Source: Janthinobacterium saanense
GTDB taxonomy: Bacteria; Pseudomonadota; Gammaproteobacteria; Burkholderiales; Burkholderiaceae_D
Reading direction: 5' to 3'
DNA length: 49,492 nt
NCBI RefSeq assembly: GCF_014200675.1
Contig: NZ_JACHCI010000032.1
Coordinates: forward strand, 1 to 49,492
In this document: one piece after another, positions 15,378 to 23,431 of the stretch
Layout: every line of letters begins with the position of its first letter
Numbering within the stretch: position 1 is the first letter of the stretch
Program-made: the position numbers and the translations under genes
Notes under the pieces: generated by a model
Databases searched by the model: none
Told to the model about the DNA's origin: nothing
Seen by the model: only the letters and a program-made list of their open reading frames with translations

Positions 15378-17489
15378 ATGGCGGGGCAACTCCTCAACCC
15401 TAACCTCCTTCTTGCCGTACCGCTGGCGCCGCTAGCCGGTGCCGCGATTGCAGGTTTGCTTGGCACCCAGTTCCTGGGTAATTTGGTCGGTCGCAAGACG
15501 TCGCATACCGCGACGATCCTGGGCGTACTGATTGCATTCATCCTGTCCGTGCACACGTTGCTGGCAGTGGTGGATGGCGCGACATTCAATGGCACGATCT
15601 ATAACTGGATGACGATCGGCACCCTGAAGATGGAAGTGGGCTTCCAGATCGATTCGCTGTCGGCGATGATGATGTGCGTGGTCACTTTCGTCTCCCTGAT
15701 GGTGCACATCTACACGATCGGCTACATGAAGGATGACGAAGGCTACAACCGCTTCTTCTCCTACATCTCGCTGTTCACGTTCTCGATGCTGATGCTGGTG
15801 ATGGCCAACAACTTCCTGCAACTGTTCTTCGGTTGGGAAGCCGTGGGTCTGGTGTCTTACCTGCTGATCGGTTTCTGGTACCAGCGTCCGACGGCCATCG
15901 TGGCCAACATGAAGGCGTTCCTCGTCAACCGCGTGGGCGACTTCGGCTTCATCCTGGGCATCGGCCTGCTGCTGGCGTTTGCCGGCACCATGAACTATCA
16001 AGAAGTGTTCGCCAAGAAAGACGCACTGGCATTGCTGACCTTGCCAGGTACCGACTGGGCGCTGCTGACGGTAGCCTGCATCTGCCTGTTCATCGGCGCG
16101 ATGGGCAAGTCGGCGCAATTCCCGCTGCACGTCTGGCTGCCAGACTCGATGGAAGGTCCGACCCCGATTTCGGCACTGATCCACGCCGCGACGATGGTGA
16201 CGGCTGGTATCTTCATGGTCTCGCGCATGTCGCCGCTGTTTGAATTGTCCGACACGGCACTGTCCTTCATCCTGGTGATCGGTTCCATCACGGCACTGTT
16301 CATGGGTTTCCTGGGCATCATCCAGAACGACATCAAGCGCGTGGTGGCTTACTCGACCCTGTCGCAGCTGGGCTACATGACCGTGGCGCTGGGTTCGTCC
16401 GCCTACTCGGTGGCCGTATTCCACCTGATGACACACGCATTCTTCAAGGCACTGCTGTTCCTGGGCGCCGGTTCGGTCATCATCGGCATGCACCACGATC
16501 AAGACATCCGCAACATGGGTGGCCTGCGTAAATACATGCCGATTACCTGGATCACTTCCCTGATCGGTTCGCTGGCCCTGATCGGCACGCCATTGTTCTC
16601 GGGTTTCTACTCGAAGGACAGCATCATCGAAGCCGTCGAAGCGACGCATATCTGGGGTGCTGGCTTTGCCCAGTTCGCCGTATTGGCTGGTGTGTTCGTG
16701 ACCGCCTTCTACTCCTTCCGTATGTATTTCCTGGTCTTCCATGGCAAGGAACGTTTCGGCCAGGCACATGCACATGCACATGATGCACACGCGCATGACG
16801 ACCACCACGCAGCCAAGGCTGCCCACGATGACCACGCCCATGACGACCATCATGAAGAAGAGGAAGAAGACGACCACGCGCACCACGGTCTGGCGCCTGG
16901 CCAGAAGCCGCATGAATCCCCATTCGTGGTGTGGTTCCCGCTGGTGATGCTGGCGATTCCTTCGCTGCTCGTCGGTTACCTGACCATCGGCCCGATGCTG
17001 CATGGCGATTTCTTCAAGGGCGTGATCTTTGTCGGTGAAAATCATCCGGCAATGGAAGAGCTGTCGCATGAATTCCATGGCGCGCTGGCAATGGCGCTGC
17101 ACGGTCTGACGACTGCACCGTTCTGGCTGGCCCTGTCCGGCGTGGTCGCTGCCTACTACTGCTATATGGTCAACCCGCGCGTACCGGCCTGGTTCTTTGC
17201 GAAATTCAAGGCGATTCATACCTTGCTGGACAATAAGTACTACATGGACAAGTTCAATGAAGTTGTGTTCGCCGGCGGTGCCCGTTTGCTGGGTAACGGC
17301 CTGTGGAACTTCGGTGACAAGAAGCTGATCGATGGCCTGCTGGTCAACGGTAGCGCCAAGCTGGTTGGCTGGCTGTCCTCGCTGTCGCGCGGTCTGCAAA
17401 CCGGTTACATCTATCACTATGCATTCGTGATGATCCTGGGCGTGCTGGGCTTCCTGATCTATTTCCTGCCAGTTTGGCCTGCCAAGTAA
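15378..17489 (+). CDS. nuoL: NADH-quinone oxidoreductase subunit L, with a histidine-rich insert
   Basis: NuoL (703 residues) is the distal antiporter-like proton-pumping subunit with the long lateral helix. Conserved core elements include FGWEAVGLVSYLLIGFWY, HVWLPDSMEGPTPISALIHAATMV and KRVVAYSTLSQLGYM. Between about residues 462 and 510 (16765-16905) lies a low-complexity insert of His, Asp, Ala and Glu with some 15 histidines in about 41 residues and a run of five glutamates. It lies between conserved membrane segments, so it should form an extramembrane loop. The rest of the protein is normal. An AAGG element precedes the start. Confidence 0.97.
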   Translation: MAGQLLNPNLLLAVPLAPLAGAAIAGLLGTQFLGNLVGRKTSHTATILGVLIAFILSVHTLLAVVDGATFNGTIYNWMTIGTLKMEVGFQIDSLSAMMMCVVTFVSLMVHIYTIGYMKDDEGYNRFFSYISLFTFSMLMLVMANNFLQLFFGWEAVGLVSYLLIGFWYQRPTAIVANMKAFLVNRVGDFGFILGIGLLLAFAGTMNYQEVFAKKDALALLTLPGTDWALLTVACICLFIGAMGKSAQFPLHVWLPDSMEGPTPISALIHAATMVTAGIFMVSRMSPLFELSDTALSFILVIGSITALFMGFLGIIQNDIKRVVAYSTLSQLGYMTVALGSSAYSVAVFHLMTHAFFKALLFLGAGSVIIGMHHDQDIRNMGGLRKYMPITWITSLIGSLALIGTPLFSGFYSKDSIIEAVEATHIWGAGFAQFAVLAGVFVTAFYSFRMYFLVFHGKERFGQAHAHAHDAHAHDDHHAAKAAHDDHAHDDHHEEEEEDDHAHHGLAPGQKPHESPFVVWFPLVMLAIPSLLVGYLTIGPMLHGDFFKGVIFVGENHPAMEELSHEFHGALAMALHGLTTAPFWLALSGVVAAYYCYMVNPRVPAWFFAKFKAIHTLLDNKYYMDKFNEVVFAGGARLLGNGLWNFGDKKLIDGLLVNGSAKLVGWLSSLSRGLQTGYIYHYAFVMILGVLGFLIYFLPVWPAK

Positions 17490-17518
17490 GCTGACCTGAT
17501 AAAAGAATACTGAGAACC

Positions 17519-19021
17519 ATGATGCAGTCTACGATTTCTACCCTACCTCCTTACCTGAGTCTCTCGATCTGGGTGCCGATTATTTGCGGCGTCCTGGTCC
17601 TGGCTCTCGGCCGTGACAGCAAAGCGGGTTTTACCCGCTGGCTGGCACTGGCTGGCTCGGTGCTCAGCATGCTGTGCACCTTGCCGCTGATCCAGCATTT
17701 CGACAACGCCGCACATGGCATGCAATTCGTTGAAAAAGCACCGTGGATACAAACCTTCAATATCTGGTACTCGCTGGGTATCGACGGCCTGTCGCTGTGG
17801 TTCGTGCCGCTGACGGCCTTCATCACGGTGATCGTGGTGATCTCCGCCTGGCAAGTGATCGAGAAGCGCATCGCCCAGTACATGGGTGCGTTTTTGATCC
17901 TGTCGGGCCTGATGATCGGCGTGTTCTGCGCGCTGGACGGCTTGCTGTTCTACTTCTTCTTTGAAGCAACCCTGATCCCGATGTTCATCATCATCGGTAT
18001 CTGGGGTGGCGCCAACCGTGTGTACGCCTCGTTCAAGTTTTTCCTGTACACCTTCTTCGGTTCGCTGCTGACCCTGGTTGCCATCATCTACCTGCGCACC
18101 GTGTCGGGCACCTTTGATATCCTGGCCTGGCACGCATTCAAGCTGACCTTGCACGAACAGATCTTCATCTTCCTGGCCTTCCTGATGGCGTTTGCCGTCA
18201 AGGTGCCGATGTTCCCGGTTCACACCTGGTTGCCAGACGTCCACGTCGAAGCGCCTACCGGCGGCTCGGCCGTCCTGGCCGCGATCATGCTGAAACTGGG
18301 TGCTTACGGCTTCCTGCGTTTCTCCTTGCCTATCACGCCTGATGCTGCGCACTACCTGTCCGGTTTCATGATCACCCTGTCGCTGATCGCCGTGATCTAC
18401 ATCGGCCTGGTGGCACTGGTGCAAACCGACATGAAAAAACTGGTCGCCTATTCGTCGATCGCGCACATGGGTTTCGTCACCCTGGGCTTCTTCATGTTCA
18501 ACGACATCTCGGTGCAGGGCGGTATCGTGCAGATGGTGTCGCACGGCTTTATCTCCGGCGCGATGTTCCTGTGCATCGGCGTGCTGTATGACCGCATGCA
18601 TACCCGTAATATCGCCGACTACGGTGGTGTCGTGAACCGCATGCCTAAATTTGCCGCCTTCTTCGTGCTGTTCTCGATGGCGAACTGCGGCTTGCCAGCG
18701 ACCTCCGGTTTCGTGGGCGAGTTCATGGTGATCCTGGGCGCGGTGCAATTCAACTTCTGGATTGGTTTGCTGGCTGCAACGGCACTGATCTGGGGCGCTG
18801 CTTACTCGCTGTGGATGGCCAAACGCGTGGTGTTCGGCAAGATCAAGAACAAGCATGTGGCTGAACTGACCGACATCAACAAACGTGAATTCTTCATGCT
18901 TGCTGTGCTGGCCATCGCCGTGCTCGTGATGGGTCTGTACCCAGCCCCGTTCACCGACACGATGCAGACTTCGGTCGCTGACCTGCTCCAGCATGTCGCC
19001 GCCGGCAAGCTGACGCCTTAA
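17519..19021 (+). CDS. nuoM: NADH-quinone oxidoreductase subunit M
   Basis: NuoM (500 residues, about 14 transmembrane helices) is the middle antiporter-like proton-pumping subunit. It has the conserved FFEATLIPMFIIIGIWGG with the essential membrane glutamate, HTWLPDVHVEAPTGGSAVLA and KKLVAYSSIAHMGFV. Two adjacent ATG codons (17519 and 17522) could start it; the first gives the stated length. It lies between nuoL and nuoN with short gaps. Confidence 0.98.
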   Translation: MMQSTISTLPPYLSLSIWVPIICGVLVLALGRDSKAGFTRWLALAGSVLSMLCTLPLIQHFDNAAHGMQFVEKAPWIQTFNIWYSLGIDGLSLWFVPLTAFITVIVVISAWQVIEKRIAQYMGAFLILSGLMIGVFCALDGLLFYFFFEATLIPMFIIIGIWGGANRVYASFKFFLYTFFGSLLTLVAIIYLRTVSGTFDILAWHAFKLTLHEQIFIFLAFLMAFAVKVPMFPVHTWLPDVHVEAPTGGSAVLAAIMLKLGAYGFLRFSLPITPDAAHYLSGFMITLSLIAVIYIGLVALVQTDMKKLVAYSSIAHMGFVTLGFFMFNDISVQGGIVQMVSHGFISGAMFLCIGVLYDRMHTRNIADYGGVVNRMPKFAAFFVLFSMANCGLPATSGFVGEFMVILGAVQFNFWIGLLAATALIWGAAYSLWMAKRVVFGKIKNKHVAELTDINKREFFMLAVLAIAVLVMGLYPAPFTDTMQTSVADLLQHVAAGKLTP

Positions 19022-19038
19022 ATACGAAGACCGATAAC

Positions 19039-20541
19039 ATGACTAATGCACCTAATCTGGTACCGCTGTACGCGGAAATCTTTCTGCTGATTGCCACCTC
19101 GGCCATCTTGCTGATCGATATGTTCTTGCCTGCGGCGAAGCGTAACTACACATATGCGCTGTCGCTGCTGACCCTGGCAGGCTGCGCCTTCCTGACCGTG
19201 GGCGATTTCAACGCCGGCACCACCGTCTACACGTTCAATAATATGTTCGTGGCAGACCCGATGTCGCACCTGCTGAAACTGTTCTCCTACGGCGCCGTGG
19301 CGCTGACCTTGATCTACTCGCGCAGCTATGCTACCGACCGCACCATGCTGTCGGGTAACCTGGGCGGCGAGTTCTACGTGCTGGCCCTGTTTGCACTGCT
19401 GGGCCAGATGATCATGATCTCGGCCAACAGCTTCCTGATCATCTACCTGGGTCTGGAACTGATGTCGCTGTCGCTGTACGCACTGATCGCGCTGCGCCGT
19501 GACAACGCCAAGGCCACGGAAGCGGCCATGAAGTACTTCATCCTGGGCGCCCTGGCATCCGGTTTCATGTTGTACGGTATCTCGATGCTGTACGGCGCCA
19601 CCGGTACGCTGGACCTGGGCCTGGTACGTGCAGCACTGGAAAACGGTACTGCCAACGGCACCATCATGGTCTTCGGCCTGGTGTTCCTGGTTGCCGGCCT
19701 GGCCTTCAAACTGGGCGTCGTGCCATTCCACATGTGGGTGCCTGACGTGTATCAAGGTTCGCCGACTGCCGTGACCCTGCTGCTGGGCGCGGCGCCGAAA
19801 CTGGCTGCGTTCGCCATCACCCTGCGTTTGCTGGTGGAAGGCTTGCTGCCGATGGCGCACGACTGGCAACAGATGCTGCTGATCCTGGCGGTCCTGTCGC
19901 TGGCGATTGGTAACTTCACTGCGATCGCACAAACCAATCTGAAGCGGATGTTGGCGTACTCGACCATCGCGCAAATGGGCTTCGTGCTGCTGGGCCTGAT
20001 GGCTGGCACAGTTGCCGGTCCGGACAACACCCTGAACGCTACCGGCGCTGCCGCCGCCTACGGTTCGGCCATGTATTATGTGGTGACCTATGTGTTTACC
20101 ACCCTGGGTACTTTTGGCGTGATCATGCTGCTGGCCCGCAACGGCTTCGAAGCAGAAGAACTGGCTGACTTCAAGGGCCTGGGCAAACGCAGCCCGGTGT
20201 TCGCACTGGTGATGACGGCCTTCATGTTCTCGCTGGCTGGCGTGCCGCCGCTGATGGGCTTCATGGCCAAGTACTCGGTTCTGGCCTCGGTGCTGGCGAC
20301 CGGCCAGATCTGGCTGACCGTGGTTGCCGTGCTGTTCTCGCTGATCGGTGCTTTCTACTACCTGCGCGTCGTCAAGATGATGTGGTTCGATGAGCCTACC
20401 GACAACAATCCGCTGGTGGTGCATGGCGACATGCGCGTCGTGCTGATCCTGAACGGCGTGCTGGTACTGGTGCTGGGCGCCTTGCCTGAAGGTCTGCTGG
20501 CTGCTTGCGCTACGGCCATCAGCAAGACCCTGGCGTCCTGA
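19039..20541 (+). CDS. nuoN: NADH-quinone oxidoreductase subunit N
   Basis: NuoN (500 residues, about 14 transmembrane helices) is the third antiporter-like proton-pumping subunit and the last nuo gene. Signatures include the membrane glutamate in IIYLGLELMSLSLYALIAL, FHMWVPDVYQGSPT and KRMLAYSTIAQMGFVLLG. The length is normal. The DUF2818 gene starts three bases after its stop, so the operon continues by one gene. Confidence 0.98.
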   Translation: MTNAPNLVPLYAEIFLLIATSAILLIDMFLPAAKRNYTYALSLLTLAGCAFLTVGDFNAGTTVYTFNNMFVADPMSHLLKLFSYGAVALTLIYSRSYATDRTMLSGNLGGEFYVLALFALLGQMIMISANSFLIIYLGLELMSLSLYALIALRRDNAKATEAAMKYFILGALASGFMLYGISMLYGATGTLDLGLVRAALENGTANGTIMVFGLVFLVAGLAFKLGVVPFHMWVPDVYQGSPTAVTLLLGAAPKLAAFAITLRLLVEGLLPMAHDWQQMLLILAVLSLAIGNFTAIAQTNLKRMLAYSTIAQMGFVLLGLMAGTVAGPDNTLNATGAAAAYGSAMYYVVTYVFTTLGTFGVIMLLARNGFEAEELADFKGLGKRSPVFALVMTAFMFSLAGVPPLMGFMAKYSVLASVLATGQIWLTVVAVLFSLIGAFYYLRVVKMMWFDEPTDNNPLVVHGDMRVVLILNGVLVLVLGALPEGLLAACATAISKTLAS

Positions 20542-20544
20542 TCG

Positions 20545-20868
20545 ATGGATGTCAACGCTTCCAGCTGGCTGGTGATCGTCCTGGGCATCCTGGCCGCCAA
20601 CCTGCCTTTCTTTAACGAGAAACTGCTGGCGTTTGTGCCGCTGAAAAAAGCGGCGCAAGCGGAGCAGGGCTGGCGCAAGCCGCTGGGCCTGCGCCTGCTG
20701 GAAATGGTGGCGCTGTACTTCATCGTCGGCGCCGTCGCCTTCACGCTGGAATCGCGCATCGGCAATGGCTTCCCGCAAACCTGGGAGTTTTATGCCATTA
20801 CCGGCTGTCTCTTCCTGGTGCTGGCCTTTCCAGGCTTTGTGATGAAATACCTGCGCAAACGCCGCTAG
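20545..20868 (+). CDS. DUF2818 membrane protein, last gene of the nuo operon
   Basis: This 107-residue protein has about three hydrophobic helices (residues 8-26, 52-70 and 83-103) with a short basic loop between the first two. It matches the DUF2818 family that regularly follows nuoN in betaproteobacteria. It starts three bases after nuoN and is followed by the operon terminator, so it is transcribed with complex I. A role in complex I assembly or stability is suggested by position only; no function is established to my knowledge. Confidence 0.88.
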   Translation: MDVNASSWLVIVLGILAANLPFFNEKLLAFVPLKKAAQAEQGWRKPLGLRLLEMVALYFIVGAVAFTLESRIGNGFPQTWEFYAITGCLFLVLAFPGFVMKYLRKRR

Positions 20869-20881
20869 CAACATCCCTTTA

Positions 20882-20906
20882 AACGGCGCCTCTGGCGCCG
20901 TTTTTT
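20882..20906 (+). terminator. Intrinsic terminator of the nuo operon
   Basis: AACGGCGCC (20882-20890), a TCT loop and GGCGCCGTT (20894-20902) form a perfect nine-pair stem running into a T-run. It lies 13 bases after the DUF2818 stop. Confidence 0.93.
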
Positions 20907-20924
20907 ATTGAACCTGAGGAATGC

Positions 20925-21506
20925 ATGGATACGAGCATGGATACGAATATGGATACTAAGCTGATAGAAACCAGGGTCGATGGCGAAGTCGTCTACAAGG
21001 GCGGCTTTTTGCAAGTGCAGCGCGACCGGGTGACTTTGCCTGACGGCAGCATCACGGCACGCGAATTCATTTTGCATCCGGGCGCCGTGGTGATCTTGCC
21101 GCTGCTCGACGATGGCACGGTGCTGATGGAGCGCCAGTTCCGTTATCCGCTGGACCGCGTGTTCATCGAATTCCCGGCCGGCAAGATCGATGCCGGTGAA
21201 GCCCATCTGGCGTGCGCCCAGCGCGAATTGCTGGAAGAGACGGGCTACACGGCCAGCGACTGGCAATTTGTCACTACCATCCACAACGCCATTGCCTATT
21301 CCGACGAACATCTGGAACTGTATCTGGCGCGCGGCCTGGTGGCCGGTGAACGCCAGCTTGACGAAGGCGAATTCCTGGAAACGTTTACGGCCACCGTGCC
21401 GCAATTGCTGGACTGGGTGCGCGACGGCACGATCACTGACGTGAAGACGGTGATCGGCATCTTTTGGCTGGACAAGATCACCAGCGGCGCCTGGCAACCG
21501 CGCTGA
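20925..21506 (+). CDS. Nudix hydrolase, ADP-ribose pyrophosphatase type
   Basis: The 193-residue enzyme carries an intact Nudix box, G-x5-E-x7-REllEETGY, with REL and EETG providing the metal-binding glutamates. Its length and the LPLLDDGTVLMERQFRYPL segment fit ADP-ribose pyrophosphatases that hydrolyse ADP-ribose to AMP and ribose 5-phosphate. The start at 20925 follows a TGAGGA ribosome site by five bases. The N-terminus is unusual: three tandem copies of an MDT-x unit (ATGGATAC repeated every 12 bases), so two further in-frame ATGs are available. The next gene begins eight bases after the stop. Confidence 0.93.
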   Translation: MDTSMDTNMDTKLIETRVDGEVVYKGGFLQVQRDRVTLPDGSITAREFILHPGAVVILPLLDDGTVLMERQFRYPLDRVFIEFPAGKIDAGEAHLACAQRELLEETGYTASDWQFVTTIHNAIAYSDEHLELYLARGLVAGERQLDEGEFLETFTATVPQLLDWVRDGTITDVKTVIGIFWLDKITSGAWQPR

Positions 21507-21514
21507 GTTCGCCC

Positions 21515-22210
21515 ATGCGCCTGCTGATCCTGCTGGCATTGATGCTGCCTGTGCTGCAAGCACAGGCGGCCGCCCGCACGCCATTCCAGATACGCTGCGA
21601 AGACACCATCAGCAAGACGGTGTCGGTACTGACGGCGCAGCAGAATGGCTATAGCATCGATACGCATCTGCCCTACAAGGCGCTGACTGTCATGAAAGGC
21701 GTGGCGCGGCCGAACACCTGGGTGCTGGGCCTGACCAAGACCGAGTCGCAGGTAGTTATCGCGCTGGCTGGCCCCATGCTGCAAGATGCGGCCAGCGGCT
21801 ATGAATGCGTGGCGCCGCAGATCGCTGTCAAACTCACGTATGCACCGGTGGTGATTTACATTGGCAGTGAGTTTGCTCCCGGCACTTGCGCATATGATGA
21901 GATACTGGCGCATGAACTGCGGCATATGAAAACTTATATGGACCATCTGCCGCGGGTGGAAAAAATCGTCCGCGCCGCGCTGGCGAAACGCTTCGAGGCG
22001 CGGCCTTTGTATGCGCCCAGCGGCACGGCCAAGGCAGCGCTGGCGCGCGAAATCGATACGGGCTGGTTGCCTTACATCAAGGCGGAAATGAGCAAGGTGG
22101 AAGTGTTGCAGGCCGCTATCGATTCTCCGCAGGAATATGCGCGCCTGGGCAAGGCCTGCAATGGCGAGATACAGAATATATTGGCGGGCAAGGTTCCACC
22201 AAGTAAGTAA
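21515..22210 (+). CDS. Secreted protein with an HExxH motif, putative zinc metallopeptidase
   Basis: The 231-residue protein starts MRLLILLALML at 21515 with a signal peptide cleaved near QAQAA (residue 19). In the middle it has ILAHELRHMKTYMDH, a classical HExxH zinc-binding and catalytic motif at residues 133-137, with a further histidine at 144. The spacing to the third ligand does not match the metzincin pattern HExxHxxGxxH. Cysteines at CED, YECV, GTCAY and KACNG could form disulphides. I cannot assign a named family with certainty; predicted secreted zinc proteases such as DUF922 are a possible relative. It lies between the Nudix gene and ispD with tight spacing (8 bases on each side), so it is probably in one operon with them. 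Confidence 0.8.
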   Translation: MRLLILLALMLPVLQAQAAARTPFQIRCEDTISKTVSVLTAQQNGYSIDTHLPYKALTVMKGVARPNTWVLGLTKTESQVVIALAGPMLQDAASGYECVAPQIAVKLTYAPVVIYIGSEFAPGTCAYDEILAHELRHMKTYMDHLPRVEKIVRAALAKRFEARPLYAPSGTAKAALAREIDTGWLPYIKAEMSKVEVLQAAIDSPQEYARLGKACNGEIQNILAGKVPPSK

Positions 22211-22218
22211 GGAAGAAA

Positions 22219-22920
22219 ATGGCAACAATAACCAGGCCGCGCTACTTTGCGCTGATTCCCGCCGCTGGCGTGGGTGCGCGCATGCAGGCGGCCAGTCCCA
22301 AGCAGTATCTGCCGCTTGCCGGCAAACCCATGCTGCGCCACGCGCTCGACGCCTTCCTGGCCAGCCCGTGGATCGCCCACAGCTATGTGGTGGTCAGCGC
22401 CGACGACGATCAGATCGACGCCGTCGTGCCTGCCGATGGCGTGACGGTCTTGCGCTGCGGCGGCGCCACACGCATGGAAACGATTTTGAATGCCTTGCAG
22501 CTGCTGCGGGGCAAGCTCAATGAACACGACCAGGTGCTGGTGCACGACGCGGCCCGGCCCGGTTTGACGCCGGCCCTGATCGCCAGACTGATCATGGAAA
22601 CCGCTGATCACCCGGCCGGCGGCTTGCTGGCCTTGCCGGTGGTCGATACGGTGAAGCGGGCAGGGCAGGGTAGCCTGTCGGTCGCCACCGTGCCGCGCGA
22701 TGGCCTGTGGCTGGCGCAGACGCCGCAAATGTTCAGTTATGCCCTGCTGCGGCGGGCCTTGTCGGAAGCGCCTGATCCGCTGGCGATCACCGATGACGCC
22801 AGCGCCGTCGAAGCGCTGGGCTTGTCGCCCAGGCTGATTGAAGGCCACCCGCGCAACCTGAAAGTGACCTTGCCGCGCGATATACAAGCGGCCGAGCTGT
22901 ATTTACTCCATTCTTTTTGA
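22219..22920 (+). CDS. ispD: 2-C-methyl-D-erythritol 4-phosphate cytidylyltransferase
   Basis: IspD (233 residues) couples CTP to methylerythritol phosphate in the MEP route to isoprenoid precursors. The nucleotide-binding N-terminus reads FALIPAAGVGARM followed by PKQYLPLAGKPML; further signatures are VLVHDAARP and the C-terminal ITDDASAVE. An AAGGAAG ribosome site precedes the ATG. ispF begins nine bases after its stop, the usual ispDF pairing. Confidence 0.97.
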   Translation: MATITRPRYFALIPAAGVGARMQAASPKQYLPLAGKPMLRHALDAFLASPWIAHSYVVVSADDDQIDAVVPADGVTVLRCGGATRMETILNALQLLRGKLNEHDQVLVHDAARPGLTPALIARLIMETADHPAGGLLALPVVDTVKRAGQGSLSVATVPRDGLWLAQTPQMFSYALLRRALSEAPDPLAITDDASAVEALGLSPRLIEGHPRNLKVTLPRDIQAAELYLLHSF

Positions 22921-22928
22921 AGACCATC

Positions 22929-23423
22929 ATGACGACTCCCATCCTTCCCTTCCGCATCGGCCAGGGTTACGACTGCCACGCACTGGTTGAACACCGCGAC
23001 CTGATCATCGGCGGCGTGAAGATTCCCCATCACCTGGGTTTGCTGGGCCATTCCGACGCCGACGTGCTGCTGCACGCGATCACGGACGCCATCTTCGGCG
23101 CCGCCGCCCTGGGCGACATCGGCCGCCATTTCCCCGATACCGATGTGCAGTTCAAGGGCGCCGATTCGCGCACACTGCTGCGTGAAGCCGCGTTGCGCGT
23201 GCGCGCTGCCGGTTATGTGATCGGTAATGTCGACGCCACCATCATCGCCCAGCGCCCGAAAATGGCGCCGCATATCGCCGCCATGTGCGCCAACGTGGCC
23301 GAGGATCTGGGCGTGACGGTCGGCCAGGTCAACATCAAGGCCAAGACCAATGAAAAGCTGGGCTACCTGGGCCGCGAAGAGGGGATCGCGGCCGAGGCGG
23401 TGGCGCTGTTGCTGCCGGTTTAG
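22929..23423 (+). CDS. ispF: 2-C-methyl-D-erythritol 2,4-cyclodiphosphate synthase
   Basis: IspF (164 residues) cyclises the CDP-methylerythritol phosphate intermediate with loss of CMP. Metal ligands and active-site elements are visible: GQGYDCHAL (D-x-H), HSDADVLLHAITDAIFGAAALGDIG and the C-terminal KAKTNEKLGYLGREEGIAAEAVALL. A TTG at 22917 is in frame, but the ATG at 22929 gives the family's normal N-terminus. It ends eight bases from the convergent sensor kinase gene. Confidence 0.97.
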   Translation: MTTPILPFRIGQGYDCHALVEHRDLIIGGVKIPHHLGLLGHSDADVLLHAITDAIFGAAALGDIGRHFPDTDVQFKGADSRTLLREAALRVRAAGYVIGNVDATIIAQRPKMAPHIAAMCANVAEDLGVTVGQVNIKAKTNEKLGYLGREEGIAAEAVALLLPV

Positions 23424-23431
23424 TTAGTTGT

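Noticed and set aside
16741..16947. Short repeats in the CAC/GAC-rich part of nuoL as a possible CRISPR or minisatellite
   Set aside because: It is coding low complexity (His/Asp codons) without regular spacers; no CRISPR array is visible anywhere in the window.
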